Of a stretch of 64,000 nucleotides of DNA, positions 20,222 to 28,553 are shown one piece after another. Source of the stretch: Pseudomonas mandelii (GTDB taxonomy: Bacteria; Pseudomonadota; Gammaproteobacteria; Pseudomonadales; Pseudomonadaceae); the NCBI RefSeq assembly GCF_024138395.1, contig NZ_JAMYDU010000021.1:1-64000 (forward strand), in the 5' to 3' direction. Within the stretch, counting starts at the first letter, position 1. Every line of letters starts with the position of its first letter. Under the pieces are notes generated by a model. That model saw only the letters and a list, made by a program, of their open reading frames with translations, searched no databases and had not been told where the DNA came from. Position numbers and translations under genes: made by a program.

Positions 20222-21430
20222 ATGGAAAATCTGCAAAGCGCTGTGGACAGTCTGGTCCATAGCTCCAACACGTTGTTCATTCTGATCGGTGCAGTCATGG
20301 TTTTGGCCATGCATGCCGGTTTCGCCTTTCTCGAAGTGGGCACGGTTCGACAAAAGAACCAAGTCAATGCCTTGTCGAAGATCCTCAGCGACTTCGCCAT
20401 TTCGACGCTCGCCTACTTCTTTATAGGCTATTGGATTTCCTACGGGGTCACTTTCATGCAGCCGGCGGCGGTGATCACCGCCGATCATGGCTATGGGCTG
20501 GTGAAATTTTTCTTTCTGCTGACCTTTGCCGCGGCGATACCGGCAATCATTTCCGGAGGCATCGCCGAGCGCGCCCGATTCGTCCCGCAGTTGTGTGCGA
20601 CGGCGTTGATTGTGGCGTTCATCTATCCCTTCTTCGAAGGCATGATCTGGAATGGCAACTTTGGTTTGCAAGCCTGGTTGCTGGAGCGCTTCGGTGCCAG
20701 TTTCCATGACTTCGCAGGCTCTGTGGTGGTTCACGCCATGGGTGGCTGGCTGGCACTCGCGGCGGTGTTGTTGCTTGGCCCAAGGCATGGTCGTTATCGC
20801 GACGGACGACTGGTGGCATTCGCACCGTCGAGCATTCCCTTTCTGGCGTTGGGTTCCTGGATTCTGATCGTCGGCTGGTTCGGCTTCAACGTGATGAGCG
20901 CTCAAACACTGCAAGGGGTCAGCGGGCTGGTGGCGGTGAATTCGTTGATGGCCATGGTCGGTGGCACCGTGGCGGCGTTGATCATCGGCCGCAATGACCC
21001 GGGCTTTCTGCATAACGGCCCATTGGCCGGGTTGGTGGCGATCTGCGCCGGCTCGGATCTGATGCACCCGGTGGGTGCGTTGGTGACCGGTGCCATCGCC
21101 GGGGCACTGTTTGTCTGGTGCTTTACCGCTGCCCAAGGCAAATGGCATATCGACGATGTGCTGGGCGTCTGGCCTTTGCATGGACTGTGTGGTGTCTGGG
21201 GCGGGATCGCTTGCGGCATCTTTGGTCAAACTGCCTTGGGTGGTTTGGGGGGCGTGAGCCTGATCAGTCAGTTGATCGGCACATCTCTGGGGGTGATCGT
21301 GGCGCTGGCCGGCGGTTTTGTGGTGTATGGCGCGATCAAGATGTTCCATGGTCTGCGCCTGAGCCAGGAGGAGGAGTATTACGGCGCGGACTTGTCGGTG
21401 CACAAGATCGGTGCCGTGAGTCAGGATTGA
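20222..21430 (+). CDS. Amt-family ammonium channel/transporter
   Basis: Inner-membrane ammonium transporter of about 402 residues with 11 hydrophobic segments. The twin pore histidines are His171 (SVVVHAMGGW) and His320 (PLHGLCGVWGG), matching H168 and H318 of AmtB. AFLEVGTVRQKN and NPASTL-free GGIAERARF loops are typical of the family. Start choice is uncertain: the ATG before ENLQSAVD fits the short-N-terminus Amt proteins but has a weak ribosome binding site, while an ATG 78 nt upstream would add a signal-peptide-like stretch (ALVLFFSLQVCQS). No glnK is adjacent, unlike the classic amtB-glnK operon, and I see no sigma-54 promoter. Confidence 0.9.
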   Translation: MENLQSAVDSLVHSSNTLFILIGAVMVLAMHAGFAFLEVGTVRQKNQVNALSKILSDFAISTLAYFFIGYWISYGVTFMQPAAVITADHGYGLVKFFFLLTFAAAIPAIISGGIAERARFVPQLCATALIVAFIYPFFEGMIWNGNFGLQAWLLERFGASFHDFAGSVVVHAMGGWLALAAVLLLGPRHGRYRDGRLVAFAPSSIPFLALGSWILIVGWFGFNVMSAQTLQGVSGLVAVNSLMAMVGGTVAALIIGRNDPGFLHNGPLAGLVAICAGSDLMHPVGALVTGAIAGALFVWCFTAAQGKWHIDDVLGVWPLHGLCGVWGGIACGIFGQTALGGLGGVSLISQLIGTSLGVIVALAGGFVVYGAIKMFHGLRLSQEEEYYGADLSVHKIGAVSQD

Positions 21431-21431
21431 A

Positions 21432-23144
21432 TCAGCGTTCTTCATCGTCGGTGCCGGGGTAAAAACCGTGCAGCAGACGATAGCGGTCATGCCTTACCTG
21501 GGCGACCCGGTCCAGCACCTGCTGGCCGGGAATGCCCAGCATGATCAGCGCGTGGGAGGCGAGCATCAGGCTCGACTCCAGCAACTCGGGTACGACTTCG
21601 CTGGCGCCGGCCGCCTTCAATTCGGTCAACTGGCTGTCGTCCCGTGTGCGCACCAGGACTGGCACGCTCGGGTTGAAGCGGCGCGCCTCCTTGAGGATCA
21701 ACAGTGCGATGTCCGTCTGGTCCACGGCGACCACCAGTAGCCGGGCGCGTTCCAGCCCTATCGCGACCAGCAGTTCGCCGCGACGTGAGTCGCCATAATG
21801 AACACAGCTTTCATTGACGGCTGCTTCCTGAACCCGCACCGGGTCGGTATCCAGCGCAATATAAGGTTGATGCACATTACGCAGGACGCGCCCGATGGAC
21901 TGACCTACGCGGCCGTAGCCACAGATCACTACATGATTGTGCAAGCCCGCGTTGAGCGCGCTGATTTCTTCGAGTTCAGCTTCTTCGTTGGGCTTGTGGT
22001 GCAGGCGTGTGGCAATGTGGGGCGCAGCGCGCAGCAGTAAAGGCGTCACCAGCATCGAGCAGAACGTGGCGGCCAGTAGAAGGCCACCGAAGTCGGCGGG
22101 CATCAGTTTGTTCTGCTGCATTTGCGTCATCAGGGCAAAGCAGAATTCGCCCCCTTGAGCCAATGCCAGGCCGCTGCGCCAGGCAGTTTCGACATCGCTG
22201 CCGCGCCATTTGACCAGCAGCGCGACCACGGTGCCTTTGATCAGCAGTAATCCCAGCGTCAGGCCGAGAATCAGCAGGCCGTGGCTGCCAAACAAGCGCA
22301 AGTCGATCAGCATGCCGATGCTGACGAAGAACACCCCCAGCAGAATGTCGCGAAACGGACGAATGTCCGCCTCGATTTGATGTCGGTAGTGGCTTTCCCC
22401 CAGAAGCATGCCAGCGAGAAAGGCGCCCAGGGCTGGAGAGAGGCCGAGCAGGTGAGTCAGCCAGGCTGTCAGCAGAACGAGCACCAGCGCCAACAGCACG
22501 AACAGCTCAGCGGACCGGGACGCGGCGACTTCATGAAACAGGCGTGGCAAAAACCAGCGACTGACCAGCAGCAGACCGACGAACAGCACGATAGTCTTGC
22601 CCAGCGTCAACGGCAGAGCCCAATACCAAACCTGGTCGCTGGTGCCGGCGAACACCGGCACCAGGGTCAGTAGCAACACCGCGACCACGTCCTGGAACAA
22701 CAGCACGGCGATGGCATTCTGGCCGTGGCGGCTGAAAAGCTCACCGAGGCTGCTCAATTCCTTGCTGACAATGGCGGTAGACGACAGCGCCAAACCGGCA
22801 CCGAGTAACAGTGCAGGTATGGTTGGCATACCAAACAGCATCAGCACCCCCCCCAGCACTGTCCCGCAAAGCAGCACTTGCAGGCTGCCCAGGCCAAAAA
22901 CCACCTGGCGCAGTGCGAGCATTTTCGACAGGGAAAACTCAAGCCCCAGGGAGAACAGCAAGAACACCACGCCCAATTCTGCCAGGTCGGGTAAATCTTC
23001 GCTTTCATTCACCCAGTTGAACGCGGTCGGCCCGATCATCAGCCCCACGCACAAGTAGCCCAGCACCGGTGGCAAGCGCAGGCGCTGGAACAGTGCAATC
23101 ACCACCAGAGAGGAGGTGAAGATGATCAACAGATTGGCGAACAC
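21432..23144 (-). CDS. CPA2 cation:proton antiporter with TrkA-N domain (KefB/YbaL-like)
   Basis: Protein of 570 residues. About 12 transmembrane segments fill residues 1-375 (LGVVFLLFSLGLEFSL and LAQGGEFCFAL are family signatures). A cytosolic RCK/TrkA-N Rossmann domain follows (VVICGYGRVGQSIGRVL, near 405). The acidic MIGPTAFN and SSTAIVSKELS segments match the KefB/KefC family, which moves K+ (or Na+) against H+ and is gated by nucleotide or glutathione adducts. No KefF/KefG ancillary gene is adjacent. It is convergent with the ammonium transporter, with stops 1 nt apart. Confidence 0.92.
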   Translation of the reverse strand: MFANLLIIFTSSLVVIALFQRLRLPPVLGYLCVGLMIGPTAFNWVNESEDLPDLAELGVVFLLFSLGLEFSLSKMLALRQVVFGLGSLQVLLCGTVLGGVLMLFGMPTIPALLLGAGLALSSTAIVSKELSSLGELFSRHGQNAIAVLLFQDVVAVLLLTLVPVFAGTSDQVWYWALPLTLGKTIVLFVGLLLVSRWFLPRLFHEVAASRSAELFVLLALVLVLLTAWLTHLLGLSPALGAFLAGMLLGESHYRHQIEADIRPFRDILLGVFFVSIGMLIDLRLFGSHGLLILGLTLGLLLIKGTVVALLVKWRGSDVETAWRSGLALAQGGEFCFALMTQMQQNKLMPADFGGLLLAATFCSMLVTPLLLRAAPHIATRLHHKPNEEAELEEISALNAGLHNHVVICGYGRVGQSIGRVLRNVHQPYIALDTDPVRVQEAAVNESCVHYGDSRRGELLVAIGLERARLLVVAVDQTDIALLILKEARRFNPSVPVLVRTRDDSQLTELKAAGASEVVPELLESSLMLASHALIMLGIPGQQVLDRVAQVRHDRYRLLHGFYPGTDDEER

Positions 23145-23352
23145 AAAAAACTCCGGTGAGGTTCTGGCTACTCAAGCGTAGAAGTAAAAAAGACGCGAGC
23201 ATCGCGCAAATGGCCGTTGAGGCGAATGATGTGCGTCAGGAGTTTGCCGAAATCTCTTGAAATCAGCCATTGCTCAGACAGATAGGGCATCGGCTCGACG
23301 GCTTTTGATAGCGGGCCTAGAATGAGCGCTTACTTCGATGGGTCTTGTCGTC

Positions 23353-23601
23353 ATGCCTCCTGAATGTCGCCTGTTCGGCACCCTTGGTTGCCATCTTTGT
23401 GAAGTCGCCGAAGCACTTCTGATGCCCTTTGTCGAAAACGGTTTGTTGGTGGAGTTGGTCGACATCGCCGAAAACGAAGACTGGGTCGAAGACTATGGTT
23501 TGCGTATACCGGTCCTGCGGCGTCTTGATAACGGCGCTGAACTCGATTGGCCTTTCGATGCTGATCAGGTCGTGGCATTCCTGAGCCGTGACGCCGGTTG
23601 A
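23353..23601 (+). CDS. Glutaredoxin-like small thiol protein
   Basis: Protein of 82 residues with a thioredoxin fold pattern and redox motif CHLC in LFGTLGCHLCEVAEA near the N-terminus. A cis-proline segment (YGLRIPVLRR) and a glycine-poor C-terminal helix follow. This matches the DUF836/glutaredoxin-like family found in many proteobacteria; its partner is unknown. The start is uncertain by five codons (an ATG lies at 23338); neither has a strong Shine-Dalgarno. It is a single gene between the antiporter and an SOS-boxed gene. Confidence 0.85.
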   Translation: MPPECRLFGTLGCHLCEVAEALLMPFVENGLLVELVDIAENEDWVEDYGLRIPVLRRLDNGAELDWPFDADQVVAFLSRDAG

Positions 23602-23662
23602 AGAGACCCCACCTGTCGCAGTCCTCGTTTCATCCATTGGCGAAAGGCTGGTTATTCGGTTA

Positions 23663-23678
23663 CTGTATGTGCATACAG
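23663..23678. promoter_or_regulatory. LexA (SOS) box
   Basis: The sequence CTGTATGTGCATACAG fits the CTG-N10-CAG LexA consensus. It lies in a larger 24-bp inverted repeat (23659-23682) with 11-bp perfect arms and a 2-nt centre. It is 75 nt upstream of the TTG-started gene at 23753 and is the only obvious operator in the gap, so that gene is probably derepressed on DNA damage. Confidence 0.85.
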
Positions 23679-23752
23679 TAACTCCGGTTGCCTGCCATGC
23701 TTTTCCCTATTTGGGGTTTGGCAGCTGATCCCGGACGTCAGAGGGATGAACC

Positions 23753-24073
23753 TTGGTCAATGTCGAACAATTGAAGAACAGCGTGAACCGGATGTCGGCG
23801 GACGTGGTGCGCGAGGCCGTCCTCGAATTGCGTTTGGATGGTCTGGTCACGGAGGGAAAAACGCCCTTCAACAAACTGCATTTCAATACCTGTTTCGCCG
23901 AAATCGAAGCCTTGTTCCAGCGTGCGGGCTATCACCGGCAGCTGGATGTCGTGGGCTATCAGGGGTTGTTGTATGCACTTTATGATCCGGGTCGCTGGGA
24001 AGCGGTCGATGTGCTGCGCTGGCTCAAGGAATTCACCGAAGCGGCCGCTCGAACGCAGTCGATACCGGCCTGA
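23753..24073 (+). CDS. Conserved hypothetical protein, probable SOS regulon member
   Basis: Small soluble protein of 106 residues that I do not recognise by fold. It is mostly helical, with SVNRMSADVVREAVLELRLD at the N-terminus, a central LHFNTCFAEIEALFQRAGYH with one cysteine, and GLLYALYDPGRWEAVDVLRW near the end. The start is TTG: GAGGG lies 8 nt upstream, and no ATG or GTG in frame has a better site. Its only visible regulatory element is a strong LexA box 75 nt upstream. The downstream pseudouridine synthase follows after 70 nt and might be co-transcribed. There are no signal peptide, membrane segment or catalytic motifs. A damage-response role is inferred from the operator alone. Confidence 0.8.
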   Translation: MVNVEQLKNSVNRMSADVVREAVLELRLDGLVTEGKTPFNKLHFNTCFAEIEALFQRAGYHRQLDVVGYQGLLYALYDPGRWEAVDVLRWLKEFTEAAARTQSIPA

Positions 24074-24143
24074 GGATTCTTCTAGGTTCGTTCCGGCCAC
24101 TGTTGGATAATGCCGCCCTGCATTGAGGGTTAGAGCTTTTCGT

Positions 24144-25034
24144 ATGTCCACTTCATCTTTTTCTGCTGCACATAACCAGGCCAGCACGCTCTATTTGCCG
24201 CCGGGGTCGTGGCAGACCGTACTCGATTGCCTGTGCGAACACTTCAGCGCTATCGGTCGTGAACAATGGCTGGACAGAGTTGCGCGCGGTCGTGTTCTCG
24301 ATGGGCAAGGCCTGCCGATCGCCCTGGACCTGCCTTACAAGGAAGGTCTGCGGATTCATTATTTCCGTGAAGTACCGGACGAAAAACCGATCCCGGTGGT
24401 GGAGTCGATCCTCTACGCCGACGAGCATCTGGTGGTGGCGGACAAACCACACTTTCTACCTGTGACGCCGGCGGGTGAATACGTTGAGCAGACATTGCTG
24501 CGACGGCTGATCCGTCGACTGGATAACCCGCATCTGGTGCCGTTGCATCGGATCGACCGGCATACGGCGGGGCTGGTGCTGTTTTCAGCCAACCCTCAGA
24601 GTCGGTCGGCGTATCAGTCATTGTTTCCTGCGCGCCAGATCGAAAAGCGCTATGAAGCAATCGCCCGGGCATTGCCTGAACACTCCTTCCCGCTGGTCCA
24701 TAAAAGTCGACTTATCGATGGCGAGCCGTTTTTTCGCATGCAAGAAGGTCCGGGCGTCAGCAATACCGAGACAGCGGTCGAAGTCAGGGAAAAGAACGGT
24801 GAGTTCTGGCGTTATGCGCTGTACCCGGTGACGGGCAAGAAACATCAGTTGCGAGTTCACATGACAGCTTTGGGGGCCAGCATCTGCAATGATCCGTTCT
24901 ATCCGCAGGTGCTCAAGGACGTTGGAGATGACTATGCCAACCCCTTGAAGCTGTTGGCCCAGGGGTTGCGATTTGTCGATCCGGTCACGGGGCAGGAAAG
25001 AGAATTCGAAAGCACCATCACCTTGCAGTGGTGA
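24144..25034 (+). CDS. RluA-family pseudouridine synthase
   Basis: RNA pseudouridine synthase of 296 residues. The catalytic aspartate lies in HRIDRHTAGLVLFS, preceded by the VADKPHFLPVTPAGEY segment and followed by the substrate-binding PVTGKKHQLRVHMTALG near the C-terminus. The N-terminal 80 residues resemble a short S4-like RNA-binding region. Which rRNA or tRNA position is modified cannot be told; it is not a close match to RluA, RluC or RluD that I recognise. I start at the ATG before STSSFSAAH; a TTG seven codons earlier is possible. It ends just before a bidirectional terminator. Confidence 0.88.
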   Translation: MSTSSFSAAHNQASTLYLPPGSWQTVLDCLCEHFSAIGREQWLDRVARGRVLDGQGLPIALDLPYKEGLRIHYFREVPDEKPIPVVESILYADEHLVVADKPHFLPVTPAGEYVEQTLLRRLIRRLDNPHLVPLHRIDRHTAGLVLFSANPQSRSAYQSLFPARQIEKRYEAIARALPEHSFPLVHKSRLIDGEPFFRMQEGPGVSNTETAVEVREKNGEFWRYALYPVTGKKHQLRVHMTALGASICNDPFYPQVLKDVGDDYANPLKLLAQGLRFVDPVTGQEREFESTITLQW

Positions 25035-25070
25035 TCACAGGGCTAATGACGCTGCTTTTCTTCAGTCATG

Positions 25071-25099
25071 AAAAAGCCCGCTTTTAAAGCGGGCTTTTC
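25071..25099. terminator. Bidirectional intrinsic terminator
   Basis: Stem AAAAGCCCGCTTT / AAAGCGGGCTTTT with A-rich and T-rich flanks on both sides. It serves both the pseudouridine synthase gene (plus) and the lipoprotein gene (minus), which converge here. Confidence 0.92.
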
Positions 25100-25123
25100 T
25101 GTATCCGGTTGTCGCCGTAAAGA

Positions 25124-25345
25124 TTACAGATCTTTAACGGTACGGACCTGATCTTTGTTAACGCGAGTTTGCTTGCCATCCAGTTGTTCGAATTCGTAAA
25201 AGCCCGATTCTTCATCGTACTTAGGCGCGTCGACGGCCTGGATTTCTCGACCGTCATTCAAGGTGATCACTGTAGGCGATGCGCAACCGGCGAGGGTGGC
25301 AAGGCCCAGAGCGAGCATGAAAGTGGCGAGGGTCCGTTGAGTCAT
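25124..25345 (-). CDS. YgdI/YgdR-family small lipoprotein
   Basis: Lipoprotein of 73 residues. The signal peptide carries a lipobox LAGC (LGLATLAGCAS) with the lipidated cysteine near residue 21. The mature part is the DUF903 beta-fold (VITLNDGREIQAVDAPKYD, FYEFEQLDGKQTRVNKDQV), shared with E. coli YgdI and YgdR, which are outer-membrane-associated proteins of unknown role. I start at the ATG with CGGAG 9 nt upstream, since the longer frame places the signal peptide too far in. Monocistronic with a terminator. Confidence 0.92.
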   Translation of the reverse strand: MTQRTLATFMLALGLATLAGCASPTVITLNDGREIQAVDAPKYDEESGFYEFEQLDGKQTRVNKDQVRTVKDL

Positions 25346-25421
25346 GAGTTTGTCTCCGAATGGGAATTCTTTTAATTGCTGAGCTTGAGACGTATACAAC
25401 GCGCGCAAGTTCCTTCGTGTG

Positions 25422-26024
25422 TCAGTCTGACACAGTGTGGTGTGTGCTTAAAAGTTCCGGCGTATTGAGATTGGCCAGGCGAGCGTCGTTGTCCGGGCAT
25501 TGCAGGGCCGTGGCGCCCAGTTTGCGCATAAGGCGACCCGGGCTGCGCTCACCTTCGTTCCAAGCGGTTTCGAAAGCTACTGAAAGGGCGACGGGGATTA
25601 TGCACAGCAAGGGTTCCCAATGTTCGCCATGGCGCAGCATCAACGGTTTGTCCGGATGCTGTCCGGCGGTTTCACGCATGTTCTGGAGCAGCGCGGCATC
25701 GATGCGTGGCACATCGCAGGGCAGCACCAGCAGGTGAGTGTGGCGGGCGGCTTTCAAGCCCGCGCGAATACCGGCTAATGGACCTGGAAAGTCGCCTTCA
25801 TCGTCATGGACCAATTGATCTGCATAAGGCGCATATTTTTCCAGGTTTCTGTTGCAGGAGATGATCAAGTCATCACTCAACGGGCGCGTCTTACGGTGCA
25901 GATGCGCGATCAGCGGTTCGCCGTGCCAATCCAGCAGCCCCTTGTCCTGACCGCCCATGCGTTGGCCGCGACCGCCGGCCAGGAGCAGAATGGAGCAAGG
26001 CGCCAGAGGTGTGTTCGAGGTCAT
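25422..26024 (-). CDS. mobA: Molybdenum cofactor guanylyltransferase MobA
   Basis: Transfers GMP from GTP to molybdopterin to form the MGD cofactor. The 200-residue protein has the nucleotidyltransferase loop ILLLAGGRGQRMGGQDKGLL, the second motif DEGDFPGPLAGI and the metal motif LPCDVPRID. It is divergent from moaB, with 81 nt between the starts, so the two halves of the cofactor pathway share an intergenic region. The 3' end extends past the family core (LGATALQCPDNDARLANLNT) as is usual in Pseudomonas. Confidence 0.95.
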   Translation of the reverse strand: MTSNTPLAPCSILLLAGGRGQRMGGQDKGLLDWHGEPLIAHLHRKTRPLSDDLIISCNRNLEKYAPYADQLVHDDEGDFPGPLAGIRAGLKAARHTHLLVLPCDVPRIDAALLQNMRETAGQHPDKPLMLRHGEHWEPLLCIIPVALSVAFETAWNEGERSPGRLMRKLGATALQCPDNDARLANLNTPELLSTHHTVSD

Positions 26025-26105
26025 CGCACTTCTCCATGGGGGCGGCGAAAAAATGAGGCGCTGTGATATAACACCGGGCTGTTTCTCCTACAACTGGACG
26101 AGCCT

Positions 26106-26645
26106 ATGAAAGCCAAGGCTGATGTACCTTTCGCACCGCTCAACATCGCGGTGCTGACTGTCAGCGACACCCGGACCCTGGAAACCGATACCTCAGGCCA
26201 GGTCTTCGTCGACCGTTTGAGCGCTGCCGGTCATAACCTGGCGGCCCGTGTATTGCTTAAAGATGACCTCTACAAAATTCGCGCGCAAGTCGCCAACTGG
26301 ATTGCCGACGAGGTCGTGCAGGTGGTGCTGATCACCGGCGGTACCGGGTTCACCGGTCGCGACAGCACACCCGAAGCCGTGAGTTGCCTGCTGGATAAAC
26401 AGGTCGATGGCTTTGGTGAATTGTTCCGGCAGATATCGGTAGCGGATATCGGCACCTCGACGGTTCAGTCCCGGGCCTTGGCCGGTCTGGCCAATGGCAC
26501 GCTGGTGTGCTGCTTGCCGGGCTCGACCAATGCGGTGCGCACCGGTTGGGACGGCATTCTCGCCGAGCAACTGGATTCGCGTCACCGTCCGTGCAATTTC
26601 GTGGCCCATCTGAAACAGGCGGCACCCTGTGAAACCCGCGGGTAA
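26106..26645 (+). CDS. moaB: Molybdenum cofactor biosynthesis protein MoaB
   Basis: MogA/MoaB-fold protein of 179 residues, which adenylylates molybdopterin before metal insertion or assists it. Key motifs are VLTVSDTRTLETDTSG, ITGGTGFTGRDSTPEAV and CLPGSTNAVRTGW. It overlaps the moeA start by 17 nt, so the two are translated together and adenylylation and molybdate insertion are produced as a pair. It is divergent from mobA. Confidence 0.95.
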   Translation: MKAKADVPFAPLNIAVLTVSDTRTLETDTSGQVFVDRLSAAGHNLAARVLLKDDLYKIRAQVANWIADEVVQVVLITGGTGFTGRDSTPEAVSCLLDKQVDGFGELFRQISVADIGTSTVQSRALAGLANGTLVCCLPGSTNAVRTGWDGILAEQLDSRHRPCNFVAHLKQAAPCETRG

Positions 26646-27855
26646 ACCAGGCAAGACTGGCAGTCTGATGGCTGTCGAGGTGGCACTGGCGCGCTTACTG
26701 GAAATGGCCGACGCCTCGAAGATTCGCGAGCACGAACGCTTGCCGTTGGCGCAGGTTCAGGGGCGTGTACTGGCCGCTGATCTGGTCTCGACACTTGATT
26801 TGCCGCCCTGGCCCAATAGTGCCATGGACGGTTATGCCTTGCGCCTGGCCGACTGGACGGGAGAGCCGTTGGTGGTCAGTCAGAAGATTTTTGCAGGCCA
26901 GGCCCCGGAGCCTTTGAAGCCAGGTACCTGTGCGCGAATCTTCACCGGCGCGCCGGTGCCCGCAGGCGCCGACTGTGTCGAGATGCAAGAGAATGCCGAG
27001 GTTCAGGCGGATGAGCGGGTACGTTTCACCGAGACCATGACCCCAGGACAGAACATCCGTCCACAAGGTCAGGAAGCTACCGTTGGTGAGCTGATTTTGC
27101 CCGCCGGAACGCGTCTGGGGGCTATCGAGCAGGGGCTGGCGGCATCGCTGGGATGCGCTGAGCTGGACGTGGTTCGCAAGGCTCGTGTTGCGGTCTTGTC
27201 TACCGGTGATGAGTTGATTGAGCCTGGCCAGGCTCTTGGGCCGGGGCAGATCTACAACAGCAATCGAGTATTGCTCTGCAGCTGGTTGCAGCGATTGGGT
27301 TGTGAGGTGATCGATGCTGGCATTCTTCCCGATGATTTAGCGACCACTCGTGCCCGCCTCGGTGAGTTGAAGGATGTCGACCTGATTCTCTCGACCGGTG
27401 GCGTATCGGTGGGAGAAGCCGACTTTCTGGGCATTGCCTTGCGGGAGGAGGGCGAATTAACCCTGTGGAAGCTTGCCATCAAACCAGGCAAGCCGCTGAC
27501 GTTCGGGCATTTTCGCGGCGTGCCTGTGATTGGTTTACCCGGCAATCCGGCATCGACCCTGGTGACTTTTGCTCTGTTGGCAAGGCCTTACCTTTTGCGC
27601 CGCCAAGGCGTAAAAGAAGTTGAGCCCCTGAAGTTTCAGGTGCCGGCAGGGTTTGTCTGGCCAAAGGCTGGTAACCGACGTGAGTACTTGCGCGGACGTC
27701 TGGAGAACGGCAGGGCAATCATCTACAGAAATCAGAGCTCTGGCGTACTGCGCAGTGCCGCCTGGGCTGACGGTTTGGTCGAAGTGCTGGAGGACCGTAC
27801 GCTGATCGAGGGTGATTGGGTGAGCTTCATCCCGCTGAGTGAAGTCTTGAGCTGA
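26629..27855 (+). CDS. moeA: Molybdopterin molybdenumtransferase MoeA
   Basis: Inserts molybdate into adenylylated molybdopterin. The 408-residue protein shows PPWPNSAMDGYALRL, PAGADCVEMQENAE, VLSTGDELIEPGQ, ILSTGGVSVGEADF and GLPGNPASTLVTF, covering domains I to IV. The start is uncertain: a GTG overlapping moaB by 17 nt gives the usual N-terminal length, and an ATG 39 nt later is possible. The C-terminal domain IV is complete. The MOSC protein at 33.5 kb is a further molybdenum-linked gene but is not adjacent. Confidence 0.94.
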   Translation: MKPAGKPGKTGSLMAVEVALARLLEMADASKIREHERLPLAQVQGRVLAADLVSTLDLPPWPNSAMDGYALRLADWTGEPLVVSQKIFAGQAPEPLKPGTCARIFTGAPVPAGADCVEMQENAEVQADERVRFTETMTPGQNIRPQGQEATVGELILPAGTRLGAIEQGLAASLGCAELDVVRKARVAVLSTGDELIEPGQALGPGQIYNSNRVLLCSWLQRLGCEVIDAGILPDDLATTRARLGELKDVDLILSTGGVSVGEADFLGIALREEGELTLWKLAIKPGKPLTFGHFRGVPVIGLPGNPASTLVTFALLARPYLLRRQGVKEVEPLKFQVPAGFVWPKAGNRREYLRGRLENGRAIIYRNQSSGVLRSAAWADGLVEVLEDRTLIEGDWVSFIPLSEVLS

Positions 27856-27873
27856 ACAGGCACTGGTTTTGCC

Positions 27874-27906
27874 ACGCAAGCCCGGTTGATCGCATTGGGC
27901 TTGCGT
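27874..27906 (+). terminator. Hairpin after moeA
   Basis: Perfect 10-bp inverted repeat (ACGCAAGCCC / GGGCTTGCGT) with a 13-nt loop, starting 18 nt past the moeA stop. It lacks a T-run, so it may only attenuate or protect the 3' end. Confidence 0.5.
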
Positions 27907-27919
27907 GCATGACCATTCG

Positions 27920-28228
27920 TCAATGTGCCAGAAGTGTCACCACCTGGTCGAAGCGGCTGTTGGCGATCCAGGCCAGAAGTCCCAGGATCACGGCTGTTCC
28001 GCCCGCTGAATAGGCAAGCCTGTGTTTGATGGATTTGACATCACCCCGGACTTCATCCATGTCTCTTCGGATGTATTTGAGGTGTGTTTCCAGTTCAATG
28101 ACGCGAGGTTCCATATCAACTTCTCCGGCGGGCTTTGCGCTGTTTTTGAGTTCAGCCTGATGATTGGCGCGATTGTCTGCGAACGGCGCGACCGGGGTTA
28201 CCGGTAGTCTCAGGTCATGGCTTTGCAT
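27920..28228 (-). CDS. Small tail-anchored coiled-coil protein (XhlA-like)
   Basis: Protein of about 102 residues. A central charged coiled coil (IELETHLKYIRRDMDEVRGD) leads to a C-terminal transmembrane segment (AGGTAVILGLLAWIANS), the layout of XhlA-type hemolysin and related phage-derived membrane proteins, but there is no other phage gene nearby. The N-terminal 45 residues are low in secondary structure. The start is uncertain: ATG at 28228 has AAGGAG 11 nt upstream, another ATG lies 30 nt earlier and a third (before EPRVIELE) would give only the conserved part. Function unknown. Confidence 0.68.
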   Translation of the reverse strand: MQSHDLRLPVTPVAPFADNRANHQAELKNSAKPAGEVDMEPRVIELETHLKYIRRDMDEVRGDVKSIKHRLAYSAGGTAVILGLLAWIANSRFDQVVTLLAH

Positions 28229-28553
28229 GGAGTAACTGGCTCCTTGCGTTAAGACCATTCGAGTGATCGATGCCGTTGTTGCTTGCGCCTTTTGAGGCCC
28301 TTAAGGGGATTCCATTCATTGTTCTCACGTCCCTGTGTAAATTTAACGGGTGATAACGGATAACCGAAAACCAACGGTGTACCAATTGTTCGGGTGGGTC
28401 AATTGAGCCGATTCCTCATGTTTTGTAAGAAAAAATACCGCTCTGTAGGACTCACGTTTCCTTCCCTTGGAAATAATTGAAATTCTGTCGACTTTTATCA
28501 GGGGGTACGAGGTCAACATATCCTATGGAATTGCGGATAGGGGAGTGGCAAAA
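28229..28553. other. Intergenic region upstream of yegS
   Basis: About 325 nt between two divergent genes. It includes the ribosome binding sites of both and an AT-rich tract around 28330-28480 that probably holds the promoters. I find no confident sigma factor motif, ORF or RNA. Confidence 0.45.

Noticed and set aside
20135..21490. 451-codon minus-strand frame opposite the ammonium transporter
   Set aside because: Composition is histidine- and glutamine-rich as expected from an antisense of membrane protein codons; the plus strand is convincing.
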